Source of the DNA: Micromonospora endophytica
GTDB taxonomy: Bacteria; Actinomycetota; Actinomycetes; Mycobacteriales; Micromonosporaceae
Direction: 5' to 3'
Length of the DNA: 53,508 nucleotides
NCBI RefSeq assembly: GCF_003236305.1
Contig: NZ_POTX01000009.1
Location: 1 to 53,508 of the forward strand
Position numbers and translations under genes: made by a program. The notes under the pieces are model-generated. The model was not told where the DNA came from. It did not search any database and saw nothing but the letters and a program-made list of their open reading frames with translations. Below, piece after piece: positions 42,222 to 53,508 of the stretch. Position 1 is the stretch's first letter. Each line of letters begins with the position of its first letter.

Positions 42222-43355
42222 ATGAAATTCCGAGTGGAGCGCGACGCGCTCGCCGAGGCCGTGGCCTGGACCGCCAAGAGCCTGCCCAACCGGCCATCCG
42301 TACCAGTGCTGGCCGGAGTGATGCTCCGCGTCACTGACGGCAGCCTGCAGGTCTCCGGCTTCGACTACGAGGTCTCCAGCCAGGTGACAGTCGAGGTGCA
42401 GGGCGACGCGGACGGTGCCGCCCTGGTCTCCGGGCGACTGCTCGCCGAGATCACCAAGGCGCTGCCCGCCAAGCCGGTGGACATCGCCGCAGTCGGGGCA
42501 CACCTCGAACTGGTCTGCGGTAGCGCCCGATTCACCCTGCCCACCATGCCGGTGGAGGACTACCCGACCCTGCCCGAGATGCCGGAGAGCGCCGGCACCG
42601 TGGACGCCGCCGCCTTCGCCGCCGCCGTCGCCCAGGTGGCGGTCGCCGCCAGCCGGGACGAGACCCTGCCGATGATGACCGGCGTCCGCATCGAACTGTC
42701 CGGCGGCACCCTGTCCATGCTCGCCACCGACCGCTACCGGCTGGCGCTGCGCGAGATGGAGTGGCACCCGGACGACCCCGAACTGAGCATCAACGCACTG
42801 GTGCCGGCCCGTACGCTCAACGACACCGCCAAGACCCTCGGCCCGCTCGGTGGCCAGGTCACCCTCGCCCTCTCCCAGGGCTCCGCCGGTGAGGGAATGA
42901 TCGGCTTCTCCGGCGGCACCCGGCGCACCACCAGTCGACTGCTCGACGGCGCGAACTACCCACCCGTCCGCTCACTCTTCCCGGCCACCAACAACGCCGA
43001 GGCCCGGGTGTCGGTCAGCACCCTCATCGAAGTCGTCAAGCGCGTCGCCCTGGTCGCCGAACGCACCACGCCGGTGCTGCTCAGCTTCAGCGCCGACGGC
43101 CTGGTCGTCGAGGCCGGCGGCACCGAGGAGGCCCGGGCCAGCGAAGCCATGGAGGCGACCTTCACCGGAGATTCGCTCACCATCGGTTTCAACCCGCAGT
43201 ACCTCATCGACGGACTGGCCAACCTCGGCGCCCAGTTCGCCGTCCTGCACTTCGTCGACGCCTTCAAGCCCGCGGTGATTTCCCCCGCCGGCGAGGATGG
43301 CGAGCCCATCCCGGGGTACCGGTACCTCATCATGCCGATCCGCGTATCCCGCTGA
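42222..43355 (+). CDS. dnaN: DNA polymerase III sliding clamp (beta subunit)
   Basis: This 377-residue protein has three repeated clamp domains. Conserved segments are MKFRVERDALAEAVAWTAKSLPNRPSVPVLAGVML, LPTMPVEDYPTLPEMP, LSMLATDRYRLALREM and the C-terminal YLIMPIRVSR. It tethers polymerase III to DNA. GGAGG precedes the ATG at 42222 by six bases. It is transcribed away from oriC. Confidence 0.97.
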   Translation: MKFRVERDALAEAVAWTAKSLPNRPSVPVLAGVMLRVTDGSLQVSGFDYEVSSQVTVEVQGDADGAALVSGRLLAEITKALPAKPVDIAAVGAHLELVCGSARFTLPTMPVEDYPTLPEMPESAGTVDAAAFAAAVAQVAVAASRDETLPMMTGVRIELSGGTLSMLATDRYRLALREMEWHPDDPELSINALVPARTLNDTAKTLGPLGGQVTLALSQGSAGEGMIGFSGGTRRTTSRLLDGANYPPVRSLFPATNNAEARVSVSTLIEVVKRVALVAERTTPVLLSFSADGLVVEAGGTEEARASEAMEATFTGDSLTIGFNPQYLIDGLANLGAQFAVLHFVDAFKPAVISPAGEDGEPIPGYRYLIMPIRVSR

Positions 43356-43398
43356 GCACCGCAGTGCAGACCCGAACCCCACGAAAGGTAACCACGAG

Positions 43399-44271
43399 AT
43401 GCAGCTCGGCCTGATAGGTCTCGGCCGAATGGGCGGCAACATGCGTGAGCGCCTGCGCACCGCCGGACACGAGGTCATCGGTCTCGACCACGACCTGGAG
43501 CGCAGCGACGTCTCGAACGTCGCCGAACTGGCCGAGAAACTGGATGCGCCGCGAGCGGTCTGGGTGATGGTGCCCGCCGCCGTCACCGACGCCACCATCG
43601 ACGAGGTGGCCGAGGTCCTGACCGAGGGCGACATCATCATCGACGGCGGCAACTCGCGGTTCAGCGACGACGCACCCCGCGCCGAACGACTCAACGAACG
43701 CGGCATCGGCTACCTCGACGTCGGCGTGTCCGGCGGGGTGTGGGGCCGGCAGAACGGCTACGGCCTCATGGTCGGCGGCGCCCAGGAGCACGTCGAACGG
43801 CTCATGCCGATCTTCGACGCGCTCAAACCCGAAGGCGAGTACGGCTTCGTGCACGCCGGACCCGTCGGCGCCGGCCACTACGCCAAAATGGTGCACAACG
43901 GCATCGAGTACGGCCTGATGCACGCCTACGCCGAAGGCTACGAACTGATGACCGCCTCCGAGCTGGTCACCAACGTGCCTGGCGTGATCAAGTCCTGGCG
44001 GGAAGGCACGGTGGTCCGCTCCTGGCTGCTGGACCTGCTCGACCGGGCACTCGACGAGGACCCGGCACTCACCCAACTCAGCGACTACACCGAGGACACC
44101 GGCGAAGGGCGCTGGACGGTGGACGAGGCGATCCGCCTCGCCGTGCCGCTCAACGTCATCACCGCCTCGCTGTTCGCCCGGTTCGCCTCCCGACAGGACG
44201 AATCGCCGGCGCTCAAGGCCGTCTCCGCACTGCGCCAGCAGTTCGGTGGGCACGCCGTACGTAAGCGCTGA
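43399..44271 (+). CDS. gnd: 6-phosphogluconate dehydrogenase, short (NAD-type) decarboxylating form
   Basis: This 290-residue enzyme has the N-terminal dinucleotide site [28 protein letters not shown], the active-site loop [22 protein letters not shown], and Lys in [22 protein letters not shown]. It oxidises 6-phosphogluconate to ribulose 5-phosphate and CO2. The length is that of the short GntZ/GndA type often found between dnaN and recF in actinobacteria. AAAGG precedes the start. It probably belongs to the dnaN-recF transcript. Confidence 0.94.
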   Translation: MQLGLIGLGRMGGNMRERLRTAGHEVIGLDHDLERSDVSNVAELAEKLDAPRAVWVMVPAAVTDATIDEVAEVLTEGDIIIDGGNSRFSDDAPRAERLNERGIGYLDVGVSGGVWGRQNGYGLMVGGAQEHVERLMPIFDALKPEGEYGFVHAGPVGAGHYAKMVHNGIEYGLMHAYAEGYELMTASELVTNVPGVIKSWREGTVVRSWLLDLLDRALDEDPALTQLSDYTEDTGEGRWTVDEAIRLAVPLNVITASLFARFASRQDESPALKAVSALRQQFGGHAVRKR

Positions 44272-44287
44272 CGGCACCCGGACCCCC

Positions 44288-45421
44288 GTGTACGTCCGCC
44301 GGCTCGAACTCGTCGACTTCCGCTCCTACCAGCAGGTCGCCGTCGACCTCGAACCGGGCCCGAACGTGCTGATCGGCGCCAACGGCGTCGGCAAGACCAA
44401 CCTCGTCGAAGCCCTGGGCTACGTGGCGACCCTGGACTCACACCGGGTCGCCACCGACGCCCCACTGGTCCGGATGGGCGCCAGCGCCGCGGTCATCCGC
44501 TGCGCGGTGGTGCACGAGGCCCGCGAACTACTCGTCGAACTGGAGATCGTCCCCGGCAAGGCCAACCGGGCCCGACTCGGCAGATCACCCGCCCGCCGCG
44601 CCCGCGACGTGCTCGGCGCACTACGGCTGGTGCTCTTCGCCCCGGAGGACCTCGAACTCGTCCGCGGCGACCCGGCCGAACGCCGCCGATACCTCGACGA
44701 CCTGCTCGTGCTGCGGCAACCCCGGTACGCCGGCGTACGCGCCGACTACGACCGGGTGGTCAAGCAACGCAACGCGCTGCTACGCACCGCGTACCTGGCC
44801 CGCAAGACCGGCGGCACCCGCGGCGGCGACCTGTCCACCCTCGCCGTCTGGGACACCCACCTGGCCCGCCACGGCGCCGAACTGCTCGCCGGCCGACTCG
44901 AACTGGTCGCCGCACTGACCCCACACGTGGCCAAGGCGTACGACGCGGTAGCCGCCGGACGCGGTGCGGCAGGCATCGCGTACCGACCCTCGGTGGAACT
45001 CGCCGAACCCACCACCGACCGGCAGGCCCTCGCCACCGCGCTCACCACCGCCCTGGAAGAGTCCCGCACCGCCGAGATCGAGCGCGGCACCACCCTGGTC
45101 GGCCCGCACCGCGACGATCTCACCCTCACCCTCGGCCCACTACCCGCCAAGGGGTACGCCAGCCACGGCGAGTCGTGGTCGTATGCGCTAGCCCTCCGGC
45201 TGGCCGGCTACGACCTGCTGCGTAACGACGGCATCGAACCGGTGCTCGTCCTCGACGACGTCTTCGCCGAACTCGACACCGGACGACGCGACCGGCTCGC
45301 CGAACTGGTCGGCGGGGCCAGCCAACTGCTGGTGACCTGCGCCGTCGCCGACGACGTACCGGCCGCCCTGCGCGGCACCCGCTACCAGGTGACCGAGGGG
45401 ACGGTGCGCCGTGCCGAATGA
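44288..45421 (+). CDS. recF: DNA replication and repair protein RecF
   Basis: This 377-residue SMC-like ATPase has [15 protein letters not shown], Walker [15 protein letters not shown], the signature region [15 protein letters not shown] and Walker [18 protein letters not shown]. It loads RecA at gaps. The GTG at 44288 lies 16 bases after gnd. Its end overlaps the next gene by 11 bases, so the two are coupled. Confidence 0.96.
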   Translation: MYVRRLELVDFRSYQQVAVDLEPGPNVLIGANGVGKTNLVEALGYVATLDSHRVATDAPLVRMGASAAVIRCAVVHEARELLVELEIVPGKANRARLGRSPARRARDVLGALRLVLFAPEDLELVRGDPAERRRYLDDLLVLRQPRYAGVRADYDRVVKQRNALLRTAYLARKTGGTRGGDLSTLAVWDTHLARHGAELLAGRLELVAALTPHVAKAYDAVAAGRGAAGIAYRPSVELAEPTTDRQALATALTTALEESRTAEIERGTTLVGPHRDDLTLTLGPLPAKGYASHGESWSYALALRLAGYDLLRNDGIEPVLVLDDVFAELDTGRRDRLAELVGGASQLLVTCAVADDVPAALRGTRYQVTEGTVRRAE

Positions 45422-46019
45422 ACCCCACCGCCCGGAACGCCCCGGCACCCCCGCCGACGGGTCCGCCGTCCCGGCCGGCGGTGCCGGCGAACCGGCCGGC
45501 GGTGCCGGCGAACCGGCCGGAAAATCCGGACCCGAACTGGCCCGCGCGGTACTCGACGCGGCCAAGGCCCGTCGCGAAACCGCCAGCCGGACCCGCAAGC
45601 GCGCCACCACAGGTGCCGGCGGCGAACGACGGCTGCGCGGCTACTCCGGCCCCGGTCCGGACCCGCGCGACCCACAACTGCTCGGCGCGGTGCTGGACCG
45701 GCTGGTGAAGGCGCGCGGCTGGCAGCAGCCAGCCGCCGAAGCGACGGTCTTCGGCGCCTGGGAACGGGTGGTCGGTGCCGAGGTGGCCCAGCACAGCCGA
45801 CCGGTCAAGCTGGAGAACGGCGAACTGACAGTGGAGGCCCGCTCCACCGCCTGGGCCACCCAACTTCGCCTGCTCGCCGGCTCGCTGCTGAAACAGATCG
45901 CCAGCGAGGTCGGCCACAACGTGGTCCGCAAGCTGCACATCCATGGCCCGGCCGCGCCCTCATGGTCGCGTGGCCCCCGCCGGGTACGCGGCCGTGGCCC
46001 CCGTGACACCTACGGCTGA
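45411..46019 (+). CDS. DUF721 (DciA-like) family protein
   Basis: This 202-residue protein has a variable N-terminus containing a tandem GGAGEPA repeat, then the DUF721 core ([77 protein letters not shown]). DciA-like proteins help load the replicative helicase. The position between recF and gyrB is conserved in actinobacteria. The GTG at 45411 overlaps the end of recF by 11 bases. Confidence 0.92.
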   Translation: MPNEPHRPERPGTPADGSAVPAGGAGEPAGGAGEPAGKSGPELARAVLDAAKARRETASRTRKRATTGAGGERRLRGYSGPGPDPRDPQLLGAVLDRLVKARGWQQPAAEATVFGAWERVVGAEVAQHSRPVKLENGELTVEARSTAWATQLRLLAGSLLKQIASEVGHNVVRKLHIHGPAAPSWSRGPRRVRGRGPRDTYG

Positions 46020-46033
46020 CCGGAGCGACAACC

Positions 46034-46063
46034 CGGCTACGGATACGGATACGGCTACGGCTG
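46034..46063. repeat. Short hexanucleotide tandem repeat
   Basis: Five CGG(C/A)T(A/G) units lie between the convergent DUF721 and 46055-46636 genes. The stop codon of the latter falls inside the repeat. Confidence 0.7.
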
Positions 46064-46636
46064 CGGTGCCCGGCGCGGCGCGGCCGACTCGGCGTAGACG
46101 GCGAACCCCCGCTCGGCGCAACGCCGGTAGAAGGCGGCCACCACGCTCAGCTCCGCGCAGGTGAAGGTCCACTGCGGTGCCGCGCCACTCTCGTCGCGCA
46201 ACGCGTCCAGCCGACTGTCCAGCCACCGCAACTGCTGCTCGGCGAGGCGGCCGTCGGAGAGCAACGAACGCAGCACCGTACCGACCGACTCGAAGGTGAC
46301 CGCGTCACCGTGCGGCCGGTGCGCCGCGACGAACCGTTCGATGCCGCCGGCGATCCAGGAGCACCCGTCCGGGTCGATGACCGGATCCTCGTCCTCGGCG
46401 GCGGCCTCAGTGGCGTAGAGCACACCGTCCAGGCCGAGAATGAGATCCACGACCTCCGTGTACGCGGTGGCCCGCACCGTACCTGTCTTCGCGATCAGTT
46501 CGGCGAGCGCGGCGGTCGGCGCCGAGATGCCCGGCATCTCGACGATGTCGCCGAAGTCGACGAACTCGGCCGGTGCGACCGGGTCGTAGAAGCGGCCGGT
46601 CCGCGGCCACTGGACCGCGACGTTGTCCAGCCCCAT
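46055..46636 (-). CDS. Conserved-looking cytoplasmic protein, function unknown
   Basis: This protein of about 193 residues starts MGLDNVAVQWPRTGRFYDPVAPAEFVDFGDIVEMPGISAPTAALAELIAKTGTVRATAYTEVV. It has no signal peptide, membrane segment or catalytic motif that I recognise. The sequence GCSWIAGGIERFV suggests a folded domain. GAGAGGTG lies upstream of the ATG at 46636. It is the only leftward gene between dnaN and gyrA, against the replication direction. Confidence 0.75.
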   Translation of the reverse strand: MGLDNVAVQWPRTGRFYDPVAPAEFVDFGDIVEMPGISAPTAALAELIAKTGTVRATAYTEVVDLILGLDGVLYATEAAAEDEDPVIDPDGCSWIAGGIERFVAAHRPHGDAVTFESVGTVLRSLLSDGRLAEQQLRWLDSRLDALRDESGAAPQWTFTCAELSVVAAFYRRCAERGFAVYAESAAPRRAPQP

Positions 46637-49123
<2,487 letters not shown>

Positions 49124-49174
49124 CGGGCCGGCGGCCGTGCCGGGACAGCCCGATCCGGCCGCCGATCCACAGAG

Positions 49175-49214
49175 TTATCCACAGGACAGGCGTTATCCAC
49201 AGGCGTTATCCACA
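49175..49214. promoter_or_regulatory. Three perfect DnaA boxes between gyrB and gyrA
   Basis: TTATCCACA occurs at 49175-49183, 49193-49201 and 49206-49214, all in the same orientation. A partial box, GATCCACAG, begins at 49165. The last two lie in 13-base direct repeats. They sit 38-77 bases upstream of the gyrA start, where bound DnaA could control gyrA or titrate the initiator. Confidence 0.75.
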
Positions 49215-49251
49215 GCGCAAAACCGACTCACACTCTGATAAGGGTTAACAA

Positions 49252-52200
49252 GTGACCGAATCCCCCGAGTCCACACCTAACGAGCCCGAGGTCCCCGAGG
49301 CGCAGGCCGCCGTCGTCTCGCACGACCGCATCGAGCCGGTCGGGCTCGAGGTGGAGATGCAGCGCTCCTACCTCGACTACGCGATGAGCGTCATCGTCGG
49401 GCGCGCGCTGCCGGACGTCCGGGACGGGCTCAAGCCGGTCCACCGCAAGATCCTCTACGCCATGTTCGACTCCGGCTACCGGCCGGACCGCGGCTACGTG
49501 AAGTGCTCCCGGGTCGTCGGCGACGTGATGGGCCAGTTCCACCCGCACGGCGACTCCGCCATCTACGACGCCCTGGTCCGGATGGCCCAGCCCTGGTCGC
49601 TGCGCTACCCCCTGGTCGACGGCAACGGCAACTTCGGTTCGCCCGGAAACGATCCAGCTGCGGCCATGAGGTACTGCGTTACGGCAAATGTCCGCATTCG
49701 TAGTGTGAATGGTAGCGTGCGGATCGGCGATGTGGTGCCAGGCGTGGCACCGAGCAGCGAGACCGACATCGAGCTGAAGGTCCGCGACCGCAACGGCGAC
49801 CTGGTCCGCGCCTCCAAGTTCTTCCACTCCGGCGAGCACCCGACGCTGAGGCTGCGCACCCGCGAGGGGTACGAGCTGACCGGCACCCACAACCACCCGG
49901 TGCTCTGCCTGGTGGACGTGGCCGGCGTGCCGACCCTGCTCTGGAAGCTGCTCGCCGAGATCTCCCCCGGCGACCGGGTGGTCCTCCAGCGCAGCGTGCC
50001 GGACGAGATCGGCTACCCGATGCTCGAACACGTCGAAGCCGCCGTCCTCGCGGGCGCCTTCGTCAGCGAAGGCTGGGTCAGCGACAACCGGGCCGGTTTC
50101 AACAACGTCGACCGCGACTTCTTCGTCCGGGTGCTGGCCGCCTACGACCTCGCTGTCGGCGGTCCTCGGTACGTTGCCGAGCGCGTGATCGCCTCTGGGA
50201 GCGTTCTGCACGAACTCGACATCCAGGATCTCTCCGCGCTGCGGTCCAGCGTCCTCGGTGAGTTGGTCGGGGCGCGGAGTGCGGCGAAGTTCGTGCCGGA
50301 GTTCGTCTGGCAGGGGCCGGCGGCGATCAAGCGGGCCTTCCTTCAGGCGCTGTTCGAGGGTGACGGTTCGTCGTCGCTGCTGCCGCGCAACACCATCCAG
50401 ATCTCGTACTCCACGCGCAGCGAGCGGTTGGCTCGCGAGGTGCAGCAGCTGCTGCTGGAGTTCGGTGTGATCAGCCGGCAGTGCCGGTACGACAACGGTG
50501 AGATCAAGGTCGTCATCACCAACCGCCGGGACGCGCGGATCTTCGCCGCCCACGTCGGTTTCCTCGGTCGCAAGCAGGCCAAGCTGGAGTCGGAGCTGGC
50601 GTCCGTCCCGGCGAGCAGCACCGCGCTCTCCAGCGATCACGTTCCGTTGGTCGGTGACTTCATCCGGGAGCACGGCGCGAGCCGGTGGACCGAGCGGGAC
50701 TGGCTGCGCCGGCACAACGTGGACCGGATCGAGCGCTGGGAGCGGGACCGCGACGAGATCGCGGCGCGGATCACCAACGCTGAGGTGCTCGACGTGGTCG
50801 AGCCGCTTGTCGATGGCCGGTTCTACTACGCCGAGGTGGACACCGTCACCGACGCGGGGGTGCAGGCCGTCTACAGCATTCGGGTGGACACCGACGATCA
50901 CTCGTTCGTCTCCGACGGGTTCGTCAGCCACAACACCGAATGCAAGCTGGACCCGCTCGCGATGGAGATGCTGCGGGACATCGACGAGGACACCGTCGAC
51001 CTGCAAGACAACTACGACGGCCGGGCCAAGGAGCCCACGATCCTGCCGTCGCGGATTCCGAACCTGTTGATCAACGGTTCGGAGGGCATCGCGGTTGGTA
51101 TGGCCACCAAGATCCCGCCGCACAACCTGCGGGAGATCGGCGCGGCGGTGCAGTGGTGCCTGGAGCACCCGGAGGCGGACGAGGCCACCACGCTCGAAGC
51201 GCTGTTGGAGATCGTCAAGGGTCCGGACTTCCCGACCCATGGTCTGATCGTGGGCCAGTCGGGCATCCAGGACGCGTACCGAACGGGTCGTGGGTCGATC
51301 CGGATGCGCGCGGTGGTCGAGGTCGAGGAGGACAAGCGGGGCCGGCCGGCGCTGGTGGTCAGCGAGCTGCCGTACCAGGTCAACCCGGACAACCTGGCCG
51401 AGCGGATCGCCGAGCTGATCAAGGAGGGCAAGCTCGCCGGTATCGCCGACATCCGCGACGAGTCCTCCGGGCGTACCGGTATGCGGATCGTGCTGGTGCT
51501 CAAGCGCGACGCGGTCGCGAAGGTGGTGCTGAACAACCTCTACAAGCACACCCAGCTCCAGGAGACCTTCGGCGCGAACATGTTGGCGCTGGTCGACGGG
51601 GTGCCGCGCACGCTGAACCTGGCGCAGTTCCTGCGTTACTACGTCGAGCACCAGATCGAGGTGATCCGGCGGCGGACGGCGTTCCGGCTGCGCAAGGCCG
51701 AGGAGCGGGCGCACATCCTGCGCGGTCTGGCCAAGGCGCTGGACGCCCTGGACGAGGTGATCGCCCTGATCCGGCGTTCGCCCACGGTCGAGGATGCCCG
51801 GCAGGGTCTGATCCGGCTGCTGGAGATCGACGAGATTCAGGCGACCGCGATCCTGGACATGCAGCTTCGCCGGCTCGCCGCGCTGGAGCGGCAGCGGATC
51901 CTGGACGACCTGGCCAAGCTGGAACTGGAGATCGCCGACCTCAAGGACATCCTGGCCAAGCCGGAGCGGCAGCGGCGGATCGTCTCGGAGGAGCTGAGCG
52001 AGATCGTCGCGAAGTGGGGTGACGATCGACGTACTAAGATCGTCCCGTTCGACGGTGAGGTCTCGATGGAGGACCTCATCGCGCGGGAGGACGTGGTGGT
52101 CACGATCACCCGCACGGGGTACGCGAAGCGCACCAAGGTTGACCTCTATCGTTCGCAGCGGCGTGGTGGCAAGGGCGTCAGTGGCGCCTCGCTGCGGCAG

Positions 52201-53031
52201 GACGACATCGTCAGCCACTTCTTCGTCTGCTCCACGCACGACTGGATCCTGTTCTTCACCAACAAGGGGCGGGTGTACCGGGCCAAGGCGTACGAGCTTC
52301 CGGAGGCCAGTAGGGTGGCCAAGGGCCAACACGTGGCCAATCTGCTTGCCTTCCAACCGGACGAGCAGATCGCACAGATCATCGAAATCCCGAATTACCA
52401 GGTGGCGCCTTACCTGGTCCTGGCGACGAAGAACGGCCTGGTGAAGAAGACGCGGCTCGAGGAGTTCGACTCCAACCGTTCCGGCGGCATCATCGCGATC
52501 AACCTGCGCGATGAGGACGAGCTGGTCGGTGCTGCGCTCGTCGGCCCGGCCGACGACCTGCTGCTGGTCTCCAAGAACGCGCAGGCGATCCGGTTCAACG
52601 CGACCGACGAGGCGCTGCGGCCGATGGGGCGGGCGACCTCGGGTGTGATCGGGATGCGGTTCAGTGAGTACGACGAGTTGCTGGCCATGGAGGTCGTCCG
52701 GGAGGGGCTGGACGTCCTGGTGGCCACGAACGGGGGATACGCGAAACGTACCCCGATCGAGGAATACCCGGTGCAGGGCCGGGGAGGTAAGGGCGTGTTG
52801 ACTGCGAAGATCACCGAGCGGCGCGGTGGTCTGGTCGGCGCGGTGGTGATCGACCCGGACGACGAACTGTTCGCTATCACCAGCAACGGTGGTGTCATCC
52901 GGACTCCGGTGAAGCCTGTACGCCGTACGCGTGACCGGAACACAATGGGGGTCAAGCTGATGGACCTTCCAGACGGCGTGACTATCGTGGCGATTGCTCG
53001 CAATGCCGACGAGCCTGACGAACAGGACTAG
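49252..53031 (+). CDS. gyrA: DNA gyrase subunit A precursor containing an intein
   Basis: The reading frame gives 1259 residues; removing the 420-residue intein leaves 839, the normal GyrA length. The N-terminal breakage-reunion domain has [30 protein letters not shown] and the quinolone-binding region [17 protein letters not shown], with Ser at the E. coli position 83 equivalent and Asp at 87. The catalytic Tyr141 (AAMRY) is followed directly by the intein Cys142. The extein resumes with [21 protein letters not shown], and the C-terminal beta-pinwheel domain carries the GyrA box (QRRGGKG). GTG 49252 has AAGGG upstream. Confidence 0.97.
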   Translation: MTESPESTPNEPEVPEAQAAVVSHDRIEPVGLEVEMQRSYLDYAMSVIVGRALPDVRDGLKPVHRKILYAMFDSGYRPDRGYVKCSRVVGDVMGQFHPHGDSAIYDALVRMAQPWSLRYPLVDGNGNFGSPGNDPAAAMRYCVTANVRIRSVNGSVRIGDVVPGVAPSSETDIELKVRDRNGDLVRASKFFHSGEHPTLRLRTREGYELTGTHNHPVLCLVDVAGVPTLLWKLLAEISPGDRVVLQRSVPDEIGYPMLEHVEAAVLAGAFVSEGWVSDNRAGFNNVDRDFFVRVLAAYDLAVGGPRYVAERVIASGSVLHELDIQDLSALRSSVLGELVGARSAAKFVPEFVWQGPAAIKRAFLQALFEGDGSSSLLPRNTIQISYSTRSERLAREVQQLLLEFGVISRQCRYDNGEIKVVITNRRDARIFAAHVGFLGRKQAKLESELASVPASSTALSSDHVPLVGDFIREHGASRWTERDWLRRHNVDRIERWERDRDEIAARITNAEVLDVVEPLVDGRFYYAEVDTVTDAGVQAVYSIRVDTDDHSFVSDGFVSHNTECKLDPLAMEMLRDIDEDTVDLQDNYDGRAKEPTILPSRIPNLLINGSEGIAVGMATKIPPHNLREIGAAVQWCLEHPEADEATTLEALLEIVKGPDFPTHGLIVGQSGIQDAYRTGRGSIRMRAVVEVEEDKRGRPALVVSELPYQVNPDNLAERIAELIKEGKLAGIADIRDESSGRTGMRIVLVLKRDAVAKVVLNNLYKHTQLQETFGANMLALVDGVPRTLNLAQFLRYYVEHQIEVIRRRTAFRLRKAEERAHILRGLAKALDALDEVIALIRRSPTVEDARQGLIRLLEIDEIQATAILDMQLRRLAALERQRILDDLAKLELEIADLKDILAKPERQRRIVSEELSEIVAKWGDDRRTKIVPFDGEVSMEDLIAREDVVVTITRTGYAKRTKVDLYRSQRRGGKGVSGASLRQDDIVSHFFVCSTHDWILFFTNKGRVYRAKAYELPEASRVAKGQHVANLLAFQPDEQIAQIIEIPNYQVAPYLVLATKNGLVKKTRLEEFDSNRSGGIIAINLRDEDELVGAALVGPADDLLLVSKNAQAIRFNATDEALRPMGRATSGVIGMRFSEYDELLAMEVVREGLDVLVATNGGYAKRTPIEEYPVQGRGGKGVLTAKITERRGGLVGAVVIDPDDELFAITSNGGVIRTPVKPVRRTRDRNTMGVKLMDLPDGVTIVAIARNADEPDEQD
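49675..50934 (+). other. GyrA intein with LAGLIDADG homing endonuclease (residues 142-561 of the precursor)
   Basis: The 420-residue intein lies between Tyr141 and Thr562. Splicing residues are Cys1, the block B Thr71-His-Asn-His74 ([10 protein letters not shown]), His419-Asn420 (FVSHN) and Thr +1. The N- and C-terminal parts closely match the M. xenopi GyrA mini-intein (for example [14 protein letters not shown] and VTDAGVQ). Unlike that mini-intein, it has two endonuclease motifs, LAGAFVSEG (125-133, acid Glu132) and LFEGDG (226-231, acid Asp230). All catalytic positions are present, so it probably splices and may cut intein-less gyrA alleles. Its first codons (GTT, GCA, AAT, ATT, AGT) are unlike the host GC-ending usage. 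Confidence 0.95.
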
Positions 53032-53035
53032 TTGA

Positions 53036-53508
53036 ATGACGGAGACACAGGCGAAGTCGGGGAACGCGGGGACCTCGGCCAACCCGGTCGACGAGGAGGC
53101 CGCGAAGAGCGGCGCGCCAGCGACCGGCCGCGCGGCCGTGGGCCGGGCCACGGTCCCCGCCGACGCGCCTGCCCCGAAATTCACCCGGGCCCCGGGTATG
53201 ACACCGCCGCCGGACAAGCCCGCCAACGACGAGGAGGCCGCCTCCGGGGAGCAGAGCGGTGCCGAGTCCGCCGGCTCGGAGGGGACTGCCGCGACATCGG
53301 CGCCCGCCGCCGCCGGTAGTCCGTCGACCACACAGCCGGTCGGTTCCCGTCCGGGTCAGTCCTCGACGGGCGTCACGGGTCTGCTGCCGAAGTTCGGCAG
53401 TGGCGCGACCGGCACCCAGCCGAGGGTGAGCGGGGCGGGGGCGAAGCCGGAAGCCACCCGTACCTTCGGGTCGGCGCGTCCGGCGAATGGTGGGGGGCTT
53501 CCTCCGGG
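53036..53508 (+). CDS. N-terminal part of a DUF3566-type membrane protein gene (runs off the window)
   Basis: An ATG five bases after the gyrA stop opens a frame (MTETQAKSGNAG...) that stays open to the window end: 157 residues of disordered, Ala/Gly/Pro/Ser-rich sequence. In M. tuberculosis (Rv0007) and Streptomyces the gene after gyrA encodes a DUF3566 membrane protein with a similar disordered N-terminus. The conserved membrane domain would lie beyond 53508. The assignment is by position and composition. Confidence 0.7.
   Translation, partial: MTETQAKSGNAGTSANPVDEEAAKSGAPATGRAAVGRATVPADAPAPKFTRAPGMTPPPDKPANDEEAASGEQSGAESAGSEGTAATSAPAAAGSPSTTQPVGSRPGQSSTGVTGLLPKFGSGATGTQPRVSGAGAKPEATRTFGSARPANGGGLPP

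Noticed and set aside
49228..53331. 1367-codon open frame on the minus strand
   Set aside because: It is the antisense shadow of gyrA and its intein. High GC leaves the complementary frame open; composition is Val/Gln/Asp/His-biased with no domain.

Overview
The window is high-GC actinobacterial chromosome. It carries phosphatidylinositol mannoside (PIM) genes, actinobacterial DnaA boxes and GTTTCACGTGAAAC parS sites, many GTG starts, and the gene order pcnA-murJ-sigM-trxBA-cwlM // parBA-rsmG-jag-yidC-yidD-rnpA-rpmH // dnaA-oriC-dnaN-gnd-recF-DUF721-gyrB-gyrA. The family is probably Micromonosporaceae (Micromonospora or Salinispora type). That assignment rests on recalled gene order and protein style, not on a search.

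Left part (1-13.2 kb): a large beta-solenoid-like membrane protein of unknown role and a VapBC toxin-antitoxin pair precede yebC. A divergent XRE regulator / FMN reductase pair, with a 44-codon gene remnant, sits between yebC and the conserved pdxT-pdxS-membrane protein-pimA-patA-pgsA block. That block makes pyridoxal phosphate and the first PIM lipids. A divergent EF-G2-like GTPase follows. In Streptomyces and Mycobacterium this block lies far from oriC, so finding it here is unusual. An intact IS30-family element (13201-14399) sits exactly at the EF-G2 stop codon.

Middle part (14.4-30.6 kb): ogt, a secreted subtilisin-like protease with C-terminal trefoil-type repeats, and pcnA read leftward. 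Then come murJ, a separate membrane pseudokinase (joined to MurJ in M. tuberculosis MviN), sigM with its anti-sigma factor, trxB-trxA behind a sigma-R-like promoter, a cytoplasmic CwlM-like protein, a GNAT protein, and a translationally coupled aminotransferase / D-Ala-D-Ala ligase-like pair. Peptidoglycan precursor export, redox control and cell-wall regulation are thus grouped together.

Origin region (30.7-53.5 kb): a HIT-like protein with a low-complexity tail, a centromere-like region with four perfect parS sites and one near match (one of the perfect sites and the near match lie inside parA), parB and parA, the rsmG-jag-yidC-yidD-rnpA-rpmH leftward block, dnaA, a roughly 470-bp oriC with about 20 DnaA boxes and an AT-rich stretch, then dnaN, gnd, recF, DUF721, gyrB, gyrA and the start of a DUF3566-type membrane protein gene. 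Extra DnaA-box clusters occur upstream of the pseudokinase gene, among the parS sites, upstream of dnaA and, most strikingly, between gyrB and gyrA.

The standout feature is a full-length 420-residue intein with a LAGLIDADG homing endonuclease inside GyrA, directly after the catalytic tyrosine. Other notable signals are two copies of a palindromic GC-rich intergenic repeat (one overlapping the parB stop codon), two other long inverted repeats, and the juxtaposition of the PIM block with the origin region.
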